Positions 21,366-32,528 of a stretch of 64,000 bases of DNA are shown piece after piece. A model generated the notes under the pieces. It ran no database searches. It was not told where the DNA came from and was given only the letters and a program-made list of their open reading frames with translations. This DNA comes from Salvia splendens (Eukaryota; Streptophyta; Magnoliopsida; Lamiales; Lamiaceae). Location of the stretch: contig NC_056052.1 in assembly GCF_004379255.2 (NCBI RefSeq), positions 11,998,589 through 12,062,588 on the forward strand, in the 5' to 3' direction. The first letter of the stretch is position 1, and every line of letters begins with the position of its first letter. The position numbers and the translations under genes were made by a program.

Positions 21366-22009
21366 TTAGTGGATCTGATTGTTGAATTTAAAAATTATGA
21401 ATTTTAAATTGAATTAAATTTATAAACCCAAAAATATTGAAGCAAAATTAAAATCAGTTCTAAAAAAAGACTAATTTTACTTTTTGGGCTTTCTTCCAAA
21501 ATTAAACTAAGTTTAAATATTAATTTTTTTAATTAATTGGATACCACTAATACCGTAAATTCCATATCTACTAATATTATTTCATTACCATTTTCCTCAT
21601 TCTTATTTTTCTCATCTTTCTTTATCTGCTATTTACAAATTTCTCCATTTATTGAGGACGGAAGAGTATGATTTGGTTATTATTGCTTTAATATACCAAA
21701 TTGTGTAGTGGATATAATTTGGACTTTGAATGAAGTTTCTTGACATGAAATAGAAAAAGTTGAATACTCCATTACACAAGCGTATGTTAAGGATCAAAAT
21801 AAGTGTAATAATAATTGATAGAGTTTGACTTTCATTGATACAGCGAAAATTATATTTGGGTCGGCCGCCATTGTGGGAAATTAAAAAAGTTTAGCATCAA
21901 TTTGAACGACGGCGACTTGATTTCGTTTATTTTTGGCCGGAATTAGGTTGATGATGCCATATGATATCTGATGTCAAATTTGGAAAAGTTGAAGACATCA
22001 GCTGTAGGC

Positions 22010-22071
22010 ATGGACAAATTCCGAAACCAATTTTTACTCATTTATTTTCTGCTAATCCGCTCTACTGCAAG
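22010..22071 (+). pseudogene. Receptor kinase exon 1: start and signal peptide
   Basis: ATG at 22010 begins MDKFRNQFLLIYFLLIRSTA, a short basic N-terminus followed by a hydrophobic core and small residues, a classical secretory signal. The next bases, GCAAG (22067-22071), are the TRIM target duplication. Reading on from the second copy (22647-22651) gives SDTITTSERITNGETLVSAN, the usual start of a mature S-domain receptor kinase. Confidence 0.8.
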
Positions 22072-22646
22072 TGTTAAAATTCATAATTATTATCTCACAT
22101 CGACTTGGTAACGATCCTAGCTCACCTATAAGTGTGGATAACCCTCCCTATAAGGCCTTTTAAGGAGTGAGTGGCTCATTTCTAATATGGTATCAGAGCG
22201 GGCCCAAGTCGATGATGGATTTTATCTCTTTATCTCTTCTCTTGCCTACCCAAGTGTGGATAACCCCCTTATCCGATGTGTCATTCCGGTCCACACATGA
22301 GGGAATAATCCCCTTATCCGATGTGTCATTCCGGCCCACACGTGAGGGGGCGTGTGGCCCACAAATGAGGGAATAACCCCCTTATCCGATGTGTCATTCC
22401 GACCCACACGTGAGGGGGCGTGTAAAAATTCCCACACGTGAGCTCATAATTCTTGTCCTACATCCTCTTGCCTACCCAAGTATGGATTTGGATTTTATCA
22501 GTGTGGATAACCCCCTTATCCGATGTGTCATTTCGGCCCATACATGAGGGGCGTGTTAAAATTCCCACACCTGAGTTCATAATTCTTGTCTCACATCGAC
22601 ATGGTAACGATCCTAGCTCACCTACATAAGTGGCCCATTTCTAATA
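22072..22646 (+). mobile_element. TRIM (terminal-repeat retrotransposon in miniature)
   Basis: 575 bp with LTRs at 22072-22187 and 22554-22646, both starting TGTTAAAATTC, containing CTCACATCGAC and GTAACGATCCTAGCTCACCT, and ending TTCTAATA. The primer site TGGTATCAGAGCG (22188-22200) is complementary to initiator Met tRNA. Perfect target duplication GCAAG on both sides. The interior consists of about four copies of a ~55-85-bp unit with CCCCCTTATCCGATGTGTCA and CCCACACGTGAGGGG. No coding capacity, as expected; it must use proteins of other elements. Confidence 0.92.
22250..22553 (+). repeat. Internal tandem repeats of the TRIM
   Basis: The word CCCTTATCCGATGTGTCATT occurs near 22267, 22311, 22378 and 22513, each followed by a CCACACRTGAGG-type word. 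CACGTG palindromes occur in the units near 22335, 22410 and 22434. Non-coding. Confidence 0.8.
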
Positions 22647-22651
22647 GCAAG

Positions 22652-22997
22652 CGACACCATAACCACCTCTGAAAGAATCACTAATGGAGAAACACTCGTT
22701 TCTGCAAACGGAGTGTTCGAGCTCGGATTCTTCAACCTCAACAATTCCACCAATCGCTACGTTGGAATCTGGTACAGCAAAATAATCGTTCCCACATATG
22801 TGTGGGTCGCAAACAGAGAATCTCCGCTCACAGACAGATTTGGCGTGTTAACGGTGACGGCGCCCGGCGTCCTTGCTATTCTTAACAGAACTAACGGCAC
22901 TGTCTGGTCGTCGGCATTTACGACTCCAGCCCCAAATCCAATCGCGCAATTGCTCGACTCCGGGAATCTCATCGTCAAAGATGCAAACGATGATAGA
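22652..22997 (+). pseudogene. Receptor kinase exon 1: B-lectin domain
   Basis: Reads GVFELGFFNLNNSTNRYVGI, then WYSKI, WVANRESPLTD and LLDSGNLIVKD, the hallmark pattern of the bulb-type mannose-specific lectin domain. The frame is clean up to the hAT insertion at 23006. Downstream, the other side of the hAT continues the same exon. Confidence 0.9.
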
Positions 22998-23005
22998 TTT
23001 ACATG

Positions 23006-24468
23006 CAGTGACGGAACCACACAGTGCCAAGCCCCCGCGCCAGCGGGGGCTTACCCGGCACCAGACCTCAAATCACCCTTATACCGCCGTGCTCCGACCG
23101 ATTTCCGCCCCGGCGCCGCGGAGCGAGCCCTGACTCCGACTCTAGCCTGTAAATCCTAAAATTGAAATTGGGGATTGGGGAAGAAGAAGAAGAAGAAGAA
23201 GAAAACGTGGGTTATTACCTTTTGGGCTACTTATTTTACCTTTTGGGATACTTTTTTATTTTGGGCCACTTTTTCTTTTGGACTTTTAACTTAGTTTAGT
23301 TATAATATCAGCCCTAGCCCAAGCCCAAGCCCTTACTCAATTAGTCAATTGAAGATGGTTCTAATCCTGGTTCTAATCCTGATAATAGAGGCATATCAAA
23401 AACATTGTCCATGAGGATGGTGAGCTATGACTTTGTTTTTATTTTACACTTGATGATAGAGTTGCTTGGGACAACTAATGATTTGTCAACAATTCTACAA
23501 CTTGGGATCAAAATATCGTTCAAGCTACATCTTTGATTGATACAACCAAAAGGACTTTGCGAGATTTGAGAGAGAATGGGTGGAATGAATTCTTGGGACA
23601 AGTCGAAGAGTTTTGTGTGGCTAACTCCATTGACGTCATTAGTATGAATGATGCCATCAATCATCGTGTGCGTATGAAGCGGGATGGGCGCGTTACTAAT
23701 TATCATCATTACAAAGTGGAGATTTACTGTCAAGTAGGCTTCACATTTTATTTCTCAATTATGATTGCAATTAATTATCATTTATAATTAAATACTTAAG
23801 TTTAAATTTTTTTATTATTATGTTCTTGATTTACTTACTCAAGAGATAGAGAATCGTTTTCCGGAAATAAACACAGAATTGCTTACTTGCATGAATTGCC
23901 TTAGTCCAAAAAACTCATTTGCTAGCTTCAATGTAGACAAGTTGGTTCGTCTTGCAGAACTTTATCCGGCTGACTTCTCATCTATTGAATGCATGTCTCT
24001 TCCATATCAACTTAAAACTTATATCAATGATATAGTTGATAAAGTTGAGTTCTCCAACATTGAAGATTTGGGAAATTTAGCAAAGATTTTGGTTTCTACC
24101 TCAAGAGATAAAGCTTTCCCATTGGTGTACCGTTTGATTGAGTTGACACTGATCCTCCCGGTTGCAACAGCTTCTGTCGAGAGAGTATTTTCTTCCATGA
24201 AACTTATTAAGACAGATTTGCGCAATAGAATGGGAGACGAATGGATGAATGATATCATGGTGGTATACATTGAGAGGGGAATTTTCAAAAAAATTGGAAA
24301 TGAGACTATTCTACGGCGATTTCAAGACATGACGACTCGTCGAAAACAGTTATCATCTAGTGTGTCTTAAAAGTTGAACAGACATTACATGTAAAATTAA
24401 ATATTTTAGTATATGTATTTTTTTTTAATTTCAGCCCCGGCTTGTTCAATTTTCTGGTTCCGTCACTG
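23006..24468 (+). mobile_element. hAT transposon in the receptor kinase lectin exon
   Basis: 1,463 bp with terminal inverted repeats CAGTGACGGAACCA and TGGTTCCGTCACTG and a perfect 8-bp target duplication TTTACATG (22998-23005, 24469-24476). Contains a degenerate hAT transposase (about 23440-24370) and a (GAA)n tract near 23180. Much shorter than autonomous hAT elements, so it is an internally deleted copy. Confidence 0.95.
23440..24370 (+). pseudogene. hAT transposase C-terminal remnant
   Basis: An early piece (LLGTTNDLSTILQ, then in another frame TLRDLRENGWNEFLGQVEEF) is followed by 23879-24370, encoding AELYPADFSS, YQLKTYINDI and the hAT C-terminal dimerisation region with ATASVERVFSSMKLIKTDLR and LRNRMGDEWMND. 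The zinc-finger N-terminus and first catalytic regions are missing. Frameshift near 23500 and loss of a segment near 23740-23870. Resembles the zinc-finger MYM-type-1-like hAT clade of plants. Confidence 0.85.
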
Positions 24469-24476
24469 TTTACATG

Positions 24477-25341
24477 GCAGAGCTTCGATTACCCCTGCGA
24501 CACGTTGTTGTCCAGAATGAGGCTGGGGTGGAACTATGTCACCGGCTGGCAGAGCTTCGATTACCCCCTGCGTCGAGACCTACATTTCGTCGTGGAAAAG
24601 CGAAGATGATCCGGCGAAAGGCGAGTATTCGTCACACGTGGACCCCACTGGATACCTGTAGATGTTATTGAAGAAGGGAGATATCATCCAGTACAGGATC
24701 GGGCCATGGAACGGGCTCTGGTGGAGCGGGCCCCGACACGAGCAACGACCCCACCTACTACTTGTCGCTGCAGAATTTCCCCAACGAGGTGTGGTATACG
24801 GAGGGCATCATTGGGGACTCTGTCTTATCGATGTCGAGGCTGAATCCCAACGGTGAAGGAGTGCGCTCCACGTGGAACAATCGGACAAATTCGTGGGCAT
24901 CTTACACCAACTTGCCGGTGGACAACTGTGACAATTACGCGCGGTGCGGTCCGCACGGCAGCTGCAATGCGGGGACCTCTCCATCGTGCGGATGCCTCGA
25001 CAGGTTCGTGCCGAGGGATCCGGAGAGCTGGGGGCGGGCGGACTGGTCGGATGGGTGCGTGAGGAGGATTGCGTTGAGCTGCGCTGGGGACAAGTTTTTG
25101 AAGTATTCTGCAATCAACTTGCCTGATACTCGCAACACTACCTACAATGTGGACAGGAGGAGCCTTGCGGAGTGCCAAGTGGATTGCTCGAGGGATTGTT
25201 CGTGTGTGGCGTATACGCAGCTGAATATCAGTGGCGACGGGAGTGGATACTTGTTCTACCATGGCGACTTGATCGATATCAGAGCTATGGCTTCGTCCGG
25301 CCAGGATCTTTATATCAGAATTGCTGCTTCTGAGCCTGGTG
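24477..25341 (+). pseudogene. Receptor kinase exon 1: S-locus glycoprotein, EGF and PAN domains
   Basis: Resumes with WQSFDYPCDTLLSRMRLGWN. The words for GWQSFDYP are then repeated by a short duplication (24473-24495 and 24545-24566), and frame changes follow until 24762. Later parts are open: YRIGPWNGLWWSG-type sequence, CDNYARCGPHGSCN (EGF-like), FVPRDPESWGRADWSDGCVR, then the PAN region with SLAECQVDCSRDCSCVAYTQ. Ends at donor G|GTAAGT (25341/25342). About 12 conserved Cys are visible. Confidence 0.85.
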
Positions 25342-25413
25342 GTAAGTAGGAAGCTTCTGATCAACAAGATATGAGATAGATTAGTTATGATTTTTGGTTT
25401 TATTTGATTGAAG

Positions 25414-25573
25414 ATGTGGCGAGCACGAACAGCAATGGCCGAAATAGAGGGCGAACAAGAACTATAGTTATAGCAAGTACTACGTCGGTAGTGGTGATGG
25501 TTTTTGTGTGCCTAATCTTCGTTTATGTTTTATGGCCGGAGGAGAAAGAACTATCCGAGTATGAATGATGAAG
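25414..25573 (+). pseudogene. Receptor kinase exon 2: transmembrane segment
   Basis: Acceptor TTGAAG at 25413, donor AAG|GTATGT at 25573. Encodes a basic stalk (NGRNRGRTR) and a hydrophobic span (TIVIASTTSVVVMVFVCLIF). One extra C near 25534, just after the span, puts the rest of the exon out of frame. Confidence 0.8.
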
Positions 25574-25647
25574 GTATGTATAATTATGTGGTTAAGTTGT
25601 GAAGATTTTGTGTGCTTGAATTTGATGATGATGTTGTGCATCTGTAG

Positions 25648-25756
25648 GGCAACTCATGTGAAAGAAGGGGAGCTGCCGTTCTTTAGCTTGCCTAAGGTCA
25701 TGAAAGCTACTGATAATATTTCGAACAAGAACAAACTTGGTGAGGGTGGATAGGGT
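25648..25756 (+). pseudogene. Receptor kinase exon 3: juxtamembrane and start of kinase
   Basis: After acceptor CTGTAG, reads ATHVKEGELPFFSLPKVMKA, then TDNISNKNKLGEGG followed directly by TAG (25753). The Phe-Gly-x-Val of the glycine-rich ATP loop is lost at the stop. Confidence 0.85.
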
Positions 25757-25828
25757 AAAGATACTACTATTTCTTAGCAATTTGAAGTTTATTTGTATGG
25801 CATTTCACATTTTCAAAATGGTGTGCAG

Positions 25829-26193
25829 GGCGTGCTGGAAGACGGGCAAGAAATTGCTGTGAAACGCTTGTCAAAGACGTCGAGCCAAGGAGTGAACGAG
25901 CTGAGAAATGAACTGATGCTGATAGACTAACGAATACATGCCTAATCATAGCCTTGACTTAATGTTATTTGGTGACACCCTTTTTCCCAACTCTAAATTT
26001 AAACTCACTTTGGCTCTCTTCTAATAGTCTATTATGTTTGGACAGACAAGGAAAAGAGTAGGCTCCTTGACTGGCAAAAGCGCTTCGATATCATCAACGG
26101 AATTGCTAAAGGGCTACTCTATCTGACTTTGGATTAGCTAGGAGCTTCGGAGGAAACCAAACAGAAGCTCAGACACGCAGAGTTATTGGAACA
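25829..26193 (+). pseudogene. Receptor kinase middle exons: N-lobe and activation-loop remnants
   Basis: 25829-25927 encodes GVLEDGQEIAVKRLSKTSSQ with the ATP-binding Lys (AVKRLSK), then NELRNELMLID and TAG instead of the following AxLQHRNLV region. 26044-26115 encodes [25 protein letters not shown]. It is joined directly to [20 protein letters not shown] at about 26117, so the catalytic HRDLKxxN segment is deleted. A possible donor lies near 26195 (GTAAGA). Confidence 0.85.
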
Positions 26194-26267
26194 TAGTAAG
26201 AAAATCAAGCTTAAACAAATCTGACTTTGATAAAAATAGGTATCCTAACGCGAAATACTCTGTGGCA

Positions 26268-26400
26268 GCGGCTACATGTCTCCGGAATATGCTATAGATG
26301 GGTTGTTTTCAGTTTTGGTGTTCTGGTGCTGGAGCTTGTTAGCGGCCACAGAAACAGAGGATTCCCTCTTAAAGACCACAATCTCAATTTTCTTGGACAT
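26268..26400 (+). pseudogene. Receptor kinase exon: kinase C-lobe APE region
   Basis: Encodes [14 protein letters not shown], then [20 protein letters not shown] and NLNFLGH, ending at donor CAT|GTAAGC (26400). The following intron carries the gypsy insertion starting at 26476. Confidence 0.85.
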
Positions 26401-26475
26401 GTAAGCAGTACTCTTCACTTTTTTTTCTTGTTTTTAGTGCTTGATAATCTGAAGCAACTGAAACTGTGTACAAGC

Positions 26476-26900
26476 TGTTGCATGCATAGGTGTGAGCTGA
26501 CGTGTGTATGCAACGTAGGAGGTGATGCATGCACCTAGTCATGCTAGTAGGATACAAATGAAATAAAGAGCACGAGATATATCCGGATTGGCGTGTGGAG
26601 GAAGTGTGGTTGGCATGTGGAGGAAATGATAACCGAATGATGAGCTGGAGATAGCAGTATATAAGCATGAGGGACCACATTTCTGAAGGCTGTCAATTGA
26701 GTGATTGTCGTGGGCTAGGATCGTTGATCCGAGGCAGTGTCTGTTACTTCATTCCTCTGTTATTCCTTTTGAGTGTAATCTTTCGCTTTCATTCTGTTCT
26801 TATCAATAAAGCTCATCTTATCGCATCTGGGTTACGTTAAAATTGCTGTGTGTGTTCTATTTTGAGAGTTCACTCCACGATTGTGGCTGGGTACTTAACA
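26476..26900 (+). repeat. 5' LTR of copy B
   Basis: TGTTGCATGCAT to TACTTAACA, 425 bp. TATA-like TATATAAGC at 26658-26666 and an AATAAA at about 26805, so U3, R and U5 are recognisable. Confidence 0.9.
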
Positions 26901-26931
26901 AGTGGTATCTAGAGCCTTCGATTTCTGGACA

Positions 26932-29900
26932 ATGTCACCGCATACGCGTCTGTCGGAAGCAGAGAGGGTGATGATGGAAGCGGTTGATCGTAAGGTGGAG
27001 GAGATGTTGAGTCAGGTGGTGGAGAGGCAAGCGCGGACGGACGGAAAGATTAAGGAGATTTTGCAAGCTATCTCGGCACTCAACAAAGGGAAGGCGAATG
27101 AAACGCAGGATGGGGGAGCGATTATTCCTGGGGGGTTTCAGGATAAGTTGGGAAGATCTACTCGATACGAGTTCCCTAAGTTTGACGACGACGGATTTGA
27201 GGGGTGGTTAATGCGCGCCGAGTTCTTCTTTGAGGTAGCTAAGGTGACTGATCGGGAAAGGGTGCGTGTGGCAGCTGTCCATCTGGAGGGGAAGGCGCTC
27301 CAGTGGCATCGTGGTTACATGACCTTGCAAGGACCCGCAGCTTACGACTGGAATTCCTACATAGTGGCTTTAGACGCTCGATTTGGGGTGCAAGCATATG
27401 ATGATCCCTTGGCGGAGCTCCGGAACCTACGACAAACGGGCACATTGCAGGCTTATATGGATGCCTTCGACGAAATCTGTCCGCGGACGGGAATACGCGA
27501 GGATCAAGCTTTAAGTCTGTTCCTTTCTGGCTTAGTGGCAGAGCTTGAGATGCCGGTCCGTATGTTTAAACCGAAAGGACTTGCTGAAGCCTATTCTCTG
27601 GCTAAATTGCAGGACATTACAGTGAAGGCATTAGGCGGGAGGTCGAAGGGAGTGGTGAGTGCAGGTACTAACTCGAGCAACCAATTCTCGAACACACGAT
27701 CTTTGGCGGTAACAGCAACAACGTTTAAGCCCAGTGGGGGAATGGCAGCTGGGGGCAGTAAGGAGGTGGCACGATTTGGGAATACTCGCCTGGGCCCAAA
27801 ACTCTCGAATCAAGAAATGGATGAAAAAAGGGCAAGGGGGCAATGTTTTTGGTGCACGGAGAAATACACGCCCACTCATAATTGTGCAAAGAGGAAGGGG
27901 TACTCAGTCCATAGGATCGAGGAGGTCGGGGAGGACGTGGTAGGGGAAGTGGTAGATCAACTCACGGCTGAGGAAGAGGCGAGTGGTGAAGCGTTGCAGC
28001 TCTCGCTGCATGCTCTGTGTGGAAGAAATGGTCCACAAATTATGAGGATCAAGGGATTGTGCCAGAGGAGATCACTTCGTGTGTTGATAGACACCGGAAG
28101 CACTCACAATTTCCTCAATGAGCAGCTGGCTGAGAGATTGAAGTGTAAGCTTGCGCCGGTAACGCCGCGGAACGTGGAGATTGTGAATGGGCAGTTACTA
28201 CAATGTACCCAAAAGTGTGTGGGTTTCACGTGGGAAATGCAGGGGGTCACATTTGAGGCTGAAGTTTATCTCATCCGGTTGGAGTCGTATGATTTGATAT
28301 TGCGGGGCCAATGGCTTTCTACACTCGGGTACGTCGGTTGGGATTTTAGTAACCTCAGTATGGTGTTTGAGCTGCGGGGTGAGAGAGTGAAGTTACAAGG
28401 AGAAAATTGGCAGATAAAACCAGAGCAGCTCCACTGTCTGCATATCTTGAACCCACAAGAAGGAGATGACAATGTGGGAAAATTGAGTTTGTTAATGCCC
28501 ACTGTGGAAACTGAGAATTGGTCTTGCTATGGTGCTAAGGCAGAGGAGAAATGGCTGGAGTTGGATGTTCTTGTCGAGTCTCATGTTGCGCTTTTCGAGG
28601 AACCAAAAGGACTGCCACCTTTTAGGGAATGGGATCACCAGATTGTGCTTAAAGAGGGAGCTGAGGCTGTCAACATTCGCCCTTATAAGTATGCAGCACA
28701 ACAGAAAGACGTCATAGATACTATGATTGAGGACATGCTGAAGAGTGGGGTCATAAGGCCTAGCACGAGCCCCTTTGCTAGCCCGGTCTTGCTCGTCAAG
28801 AAGAAGGATGCTTCGTGGAGAATGTGCGTCGATTATAGGGGTTTAAATGCGATCACGGTTAAGGATAAGTATCTTATACCTATCATTGAAGAGCTTTTGG
28901 ATGAATTGGGAGCAGCTCACTGGTTCACTAAAATTGATCTCCGTTCCGGCTATTGGCAAGTGCGGATGGCCCCCGAGGATGTGTTCAAGACGGCTTTCAA
29001 GACACATGCCGGCCACTACGAATTTTTAGTTATGCCCTTCGGCCTAACCAACGCACCGGCCACGTTTCAAAATTTGATGAACTCGGTGTTTAAGGAATAC
29101 TTGAGGAAATTTGTGTTGGTCTTCTTTGATGACATTCTAGTCTATAGATCAACCAAGGAGGATCATGTTCGGCATATGGCAGCTGTGTTGGGATTAATGA
29201 AGAAGCACAACCTCTTTGCAAAGCAATCCAAGTGCAGCTTTGGTTGTGAATCTGTGGAATACCTCGGGCATGTTATCTCCAAGGATGGAGTGGCAACCGA
29301 TGAAGGGATGATCGATGCAGTGAGAGATTGGCCCAGGCCAAAAATAGTTAAACAAGTTAGGAGTTTTCTGGGGCTAACGGGTTATTACCGACGTTTTATG
29401 CAGGGGTATGGAGCAATGGCGAAGCCACTGATTGATCTCACCAAAAACGCCACTTTTGTATGGACTCATAAGGCTCAGGAAGCCTTCGAGCGGCTGAAGC
29501 TTGCCCTGACTTCACTCGAGACTTCACGGTGGAAACGGATGCTTCAGGTGTCGGCATTGGGGCTATACTGATGCAAGAAGGGCACCCCATTGCTTATATT
29601 AGTAAGGTTTTGTCCCCAAAATATCAGGCCCTTTCGGTCTATGAGAAGGAGTTACTCGCTATTCTCTTAGCCGTCAAGAAATGGTACCACTATCTCCAAT
29701 GCAAAAAGTTCATAATTCTCACTGACCATCAAAGTTTGAAGTATTTGGTAGAGCAACGATTGACGACCCCTACGCAGCAAGCATGGATGGCCAAGTTGAT
29801 GCAATTTGATTATGAGATAAGGTACAAGAAGGGAGTGGAAAATTCGGCAGCCGACGCACTCTCACGGGTACCGGAGATCACCCTTCATACTCTGACCTCA

Positions 29901-31343
29901 TATATTATTCCGATTGAGCTTATTGGTAAAATCAAGGAGTCTTGGGTGGCTGACCCTCAAATCCAACGGATCATTCAGAGTAAGGAGCATAGAGCTGATT
30001 CTCATCCGAAATATTCTTGGTGAAATGATGAATTGAGAAAACAGGGGAGACTGGTAGTAGGTAATGACTTGGAGCTTAAGGCTCAAATTCTATCTTTGTT
30101 TCATGAGTCAGCTTTGGCAGGACACTCAGGGGCGTTAGCAACTTATAAGCGGCTGTCTACTCTCTTATATTTGCCGAAAATGCTGAGGGAAGTGAGGGAG
30201 TTCGTACGGGTTTGTGTGACTTGCCAGAGGTTCAAAGCAGGCAACTCAGCTTCCGCGGGGTTACTGCAGCCGTTGCCGCTGCCGACGACGCTCTTCACGG
30301 ACATTACAATGGACTTTATAGAGGCTCTTCCGACATCACAAGGGAAGAACACTATCTTAGTTGTGGTGGATCGTTTGAGCAAGTTCGCTCATTTTATGGC
30401 TTTGTCTCACCCGTTTACAGCCAAGGCGGTGGCAGAGGTGTTCCTTAACTCCGTGTTCAAGCTTCATGGGTTACTAGACAGAATAGGGAGTGATCGAGGC
30501 TCTGTTTTTATGAGCGCCTTTTGGAAGGATCTGTTTGCTTTCTTGGGCGTCGAATTGCAATACTCCACGGCGTACCATCCCGAAACTGATGGACAATCTG
30601 AGGTGGTTAAGAGGTGTCTGCAGTGCTATTTGCGATGCTCGGTGGGCGAGAAACCGAACACATGGGCTCAATGGCTTGGGTTGGCGGAGCATTGGTATAA
30701 TACGACTTATCATACAAGTATCAAAATGACCCCTTTCGAGGCCCTCTACGGTTATCCTCCTCCCTTGCATGTGCCTTACTTACCCGGGGATTCTAAGGTG
30801 GAGGCGGTGGACATAACTCTCTGAGATCGCGAAACCATGATTCTTGTGCTCAAACGAAATCTGCAGAAGGCTGCTGATAGGATGTCGAGACAAGCTAATA
30901 ACCACCGGGTTGATCGGGAGTTCGCAATCGGTGATTGGGTGTGGTTAAAATTGCAGGACTACCGGCAAAATTTGATCCGAGGAAAGCACCATAAGTTTGA
31001 GCCTAAGTTCTTCGGGCCTTATCAAGTTGTGGATAGGATGGCCGAGGTTGCGTATAAGCTGAATCTACCGCAATCCGCAACCATTCATGATGTGTTCCAT
31101 GTTTCCTTGTTGAAGGCGGCACTCCCACCAGTCGGCCCTATTCCAGACTTGCCTCCCATATCACATATTAGTGATGATGTGCCCCAGGCGATCTTGGATA
31201 GGAAGATGGTCAAGCGACACAACGCTGCAGCAACTCAGTGGCTGATACATTGGTCAGGTCGGTCACCGGCGGATGCTTCTTGGGAGTTCGCGGATGTGAT
31301 CAAGGAGAGGTTCCCTTGGTTCCTTGAGGACAAGGAACCTTAA
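26932..31343 (+). pseudogene. Gag-pol of copy B with chromodomain, three lesions
   Basis: The likely start is 26932 (MSPHTRLSEAERVMMEA). Gag core with FPKFDDDGFEGWLMRAE; Cys/His knuckle CFWCTEKYTPTHNC; protease VLIDTGSTHNFLN; RT with WRMCVDYRGLNA and FFDDILVY; RNase H beginning [10 protein letters not shown]; integrase with MDFIEALP, SDRGSVFMS and ETDGQSEVV; GPYQVVDRMAEVAYKL; and a C-terminal chromodomain (AILDRKMVKR, WLIHWSGRSPADASWE). Lesions: a frameshift near 29525 between RT and RNase H, a TGA at 30021 before the integrase zinc finger, and a TGA at 30822 after the integrase core. Otherwise full length, so inactivation is fairly recent. Confidence 0.93.
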
Positions 31344-31354
31344 GAGGGAGGTAT

Positions 31355-31658
31355 TGTTGCATGCATAGGTGTGAGCTGACGTGTGTATGCAACGTAGGAG
31401 GTGATGCATGCACCTAGTCATGCTAGTAGAATACAAATGAAATAAAGAGCACGAGATATATCCGGATTGGCGTGTGGAGAAAGTGTGGTTGGCATGTGGA
31501 GGAAATGATAACCGAATGATGAGCTGGAGATAGCAGTATATAAGCATGAGGGGCCACATTTCTGAAGGCTGTCAATTGAGTGATTGTCGAGGGCTAGGAT
31601 CGTTGATCCGAGGCAGTGTCTGTTACTTCATTCCTCTGTTATTCTTTTTGAGTGTAAT
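31355..31658 (+). repeat. 3' LTR of copy B, left part
   Basis: Repeats the first ~300 bases of 26476-26900 and stops at GTAAT, the target of the nested element. The rest continues at 39043. The purine tract AAGAGGGAGGTAT just before 31355 is the polypurine tract. Confidence 0.92.
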
Positions 31659-32528
31659 TGATAAGGTTCCTTGTGAGGGAAACCTTCCATGTGCCCAAGA
31701 AATACCCAAAGCGGTGTTTGATTTCAATTTTTTTGTGTTTTCAAAGATAAAGTAAAGATAAGTTGAGCTAGCCACAAAAACTAAACTCAAAATGGTTTTG
31801 GATGGAGAGAAAGAAGGTGAGAAGAAAGTGTAAAGAATGAGGAATCCTCTTTGAGGACCTATGACCTCCCACAAAAAGATGTGGGCAACCCTAGGCTACT
31901 TTCACCCAAAGCAAATACTCCATTGGCTCCACATTAATGACTACACAACCATAAATGCATACCTATACTTGATTTAGCAAAATGAACATAAAACAAGCAA
32001 CCTACAATGTAGGAATTTGGATAGAAATCTCACATGGGAGATGCTCTCAAAGGAGTCTTCATAATAACATTCATCAAAGTCTGCCCTTAAAGTCTTACAA
32101 AAAGGATATTTATAGTTAGGGTTGGAAACCCAAGAAAAGGGCTAAAAAACAAGGAAAAACGGATGTAAAAGTTGAATCGCCCGGCCGGGCGTTTTGGGAA
32201 AGTGAAATCGCCCGGTCGGGCGAACTTTCTGGATTCGGCGCTGCTTCTTCAAATGCCCGGTCGGGCGTTCTGGGATGGTGAAATCGCCCGGTCGGGCGAA
32301 CTTTCTGGACTGTGGACGATGCTCAGCGCACAAACGCCCGGTCGGGCGTTTTGGAGGTGTGGATTCGCCCGACCGGGCATTCCATCTGCCTCCTCCATTC
32401 CCCTCCTAATGAAGTTTGAAACGCCTTCCCGAAGCATTTGTCTCATTGATCTCGTGACGGGCCTTCCGGGCAGCTTAAGGGGAGTCGTGGTCGGGTCAGC
32501 CCGGGCCTTGGACTTCCCGTTTGTATCA
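31659..32528 (-). repeat. 3' LTR of copy C (carries the polyprotein end)
   Basis: 870 bp, minus-strand TGATACAAACGGG to TTATCA. The reading frame of the pol ORF continues into it as far as 32249. Contains six GC-rich palindromes at 32178-32379. The polypurine tract CAAGAGGGAGATGA lies immediately before it (minus strand, about 32529-32542). Confidence 0.93.
32178..32379. repeat. Six CGCCCGGTCGGGCG palindromes in the 3' LTR
   Basis: 14-bp palindromes or near-palindromes start at 32178, 32209, 32254, 32285, 32335 and 32366. They form three pairs; within each pair the starts are exactly 31 bp apart, and between pairs 45 and 50 bp. The intervening words (TTTTGGGAAAGTGAAAT, AACTTTCTGGA) are also repeated. 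The last three and a half lie inside the pol reading frame. Confidence 0.95.

Noticed and set aside
22250..22553. TRIM repeats as a Cassandra-type element with 5S rRNA
   Set aside because: The LTRs contain no 5S rRNA promoter boxes that I can find; it is an ordinary TRIM.
24808..25138. Minus-strand open frames opposite the receptor kinase S-domain
   Set aside because: Shadows of the real coding strand, which carries conserved Cys and EGF/PAN patterns.
31263..31343. Chromodomain of copy B as a captured host chromatin gene
   Set aside because: A C-terminal chromodomain on integrase is standard for chromoviruses.
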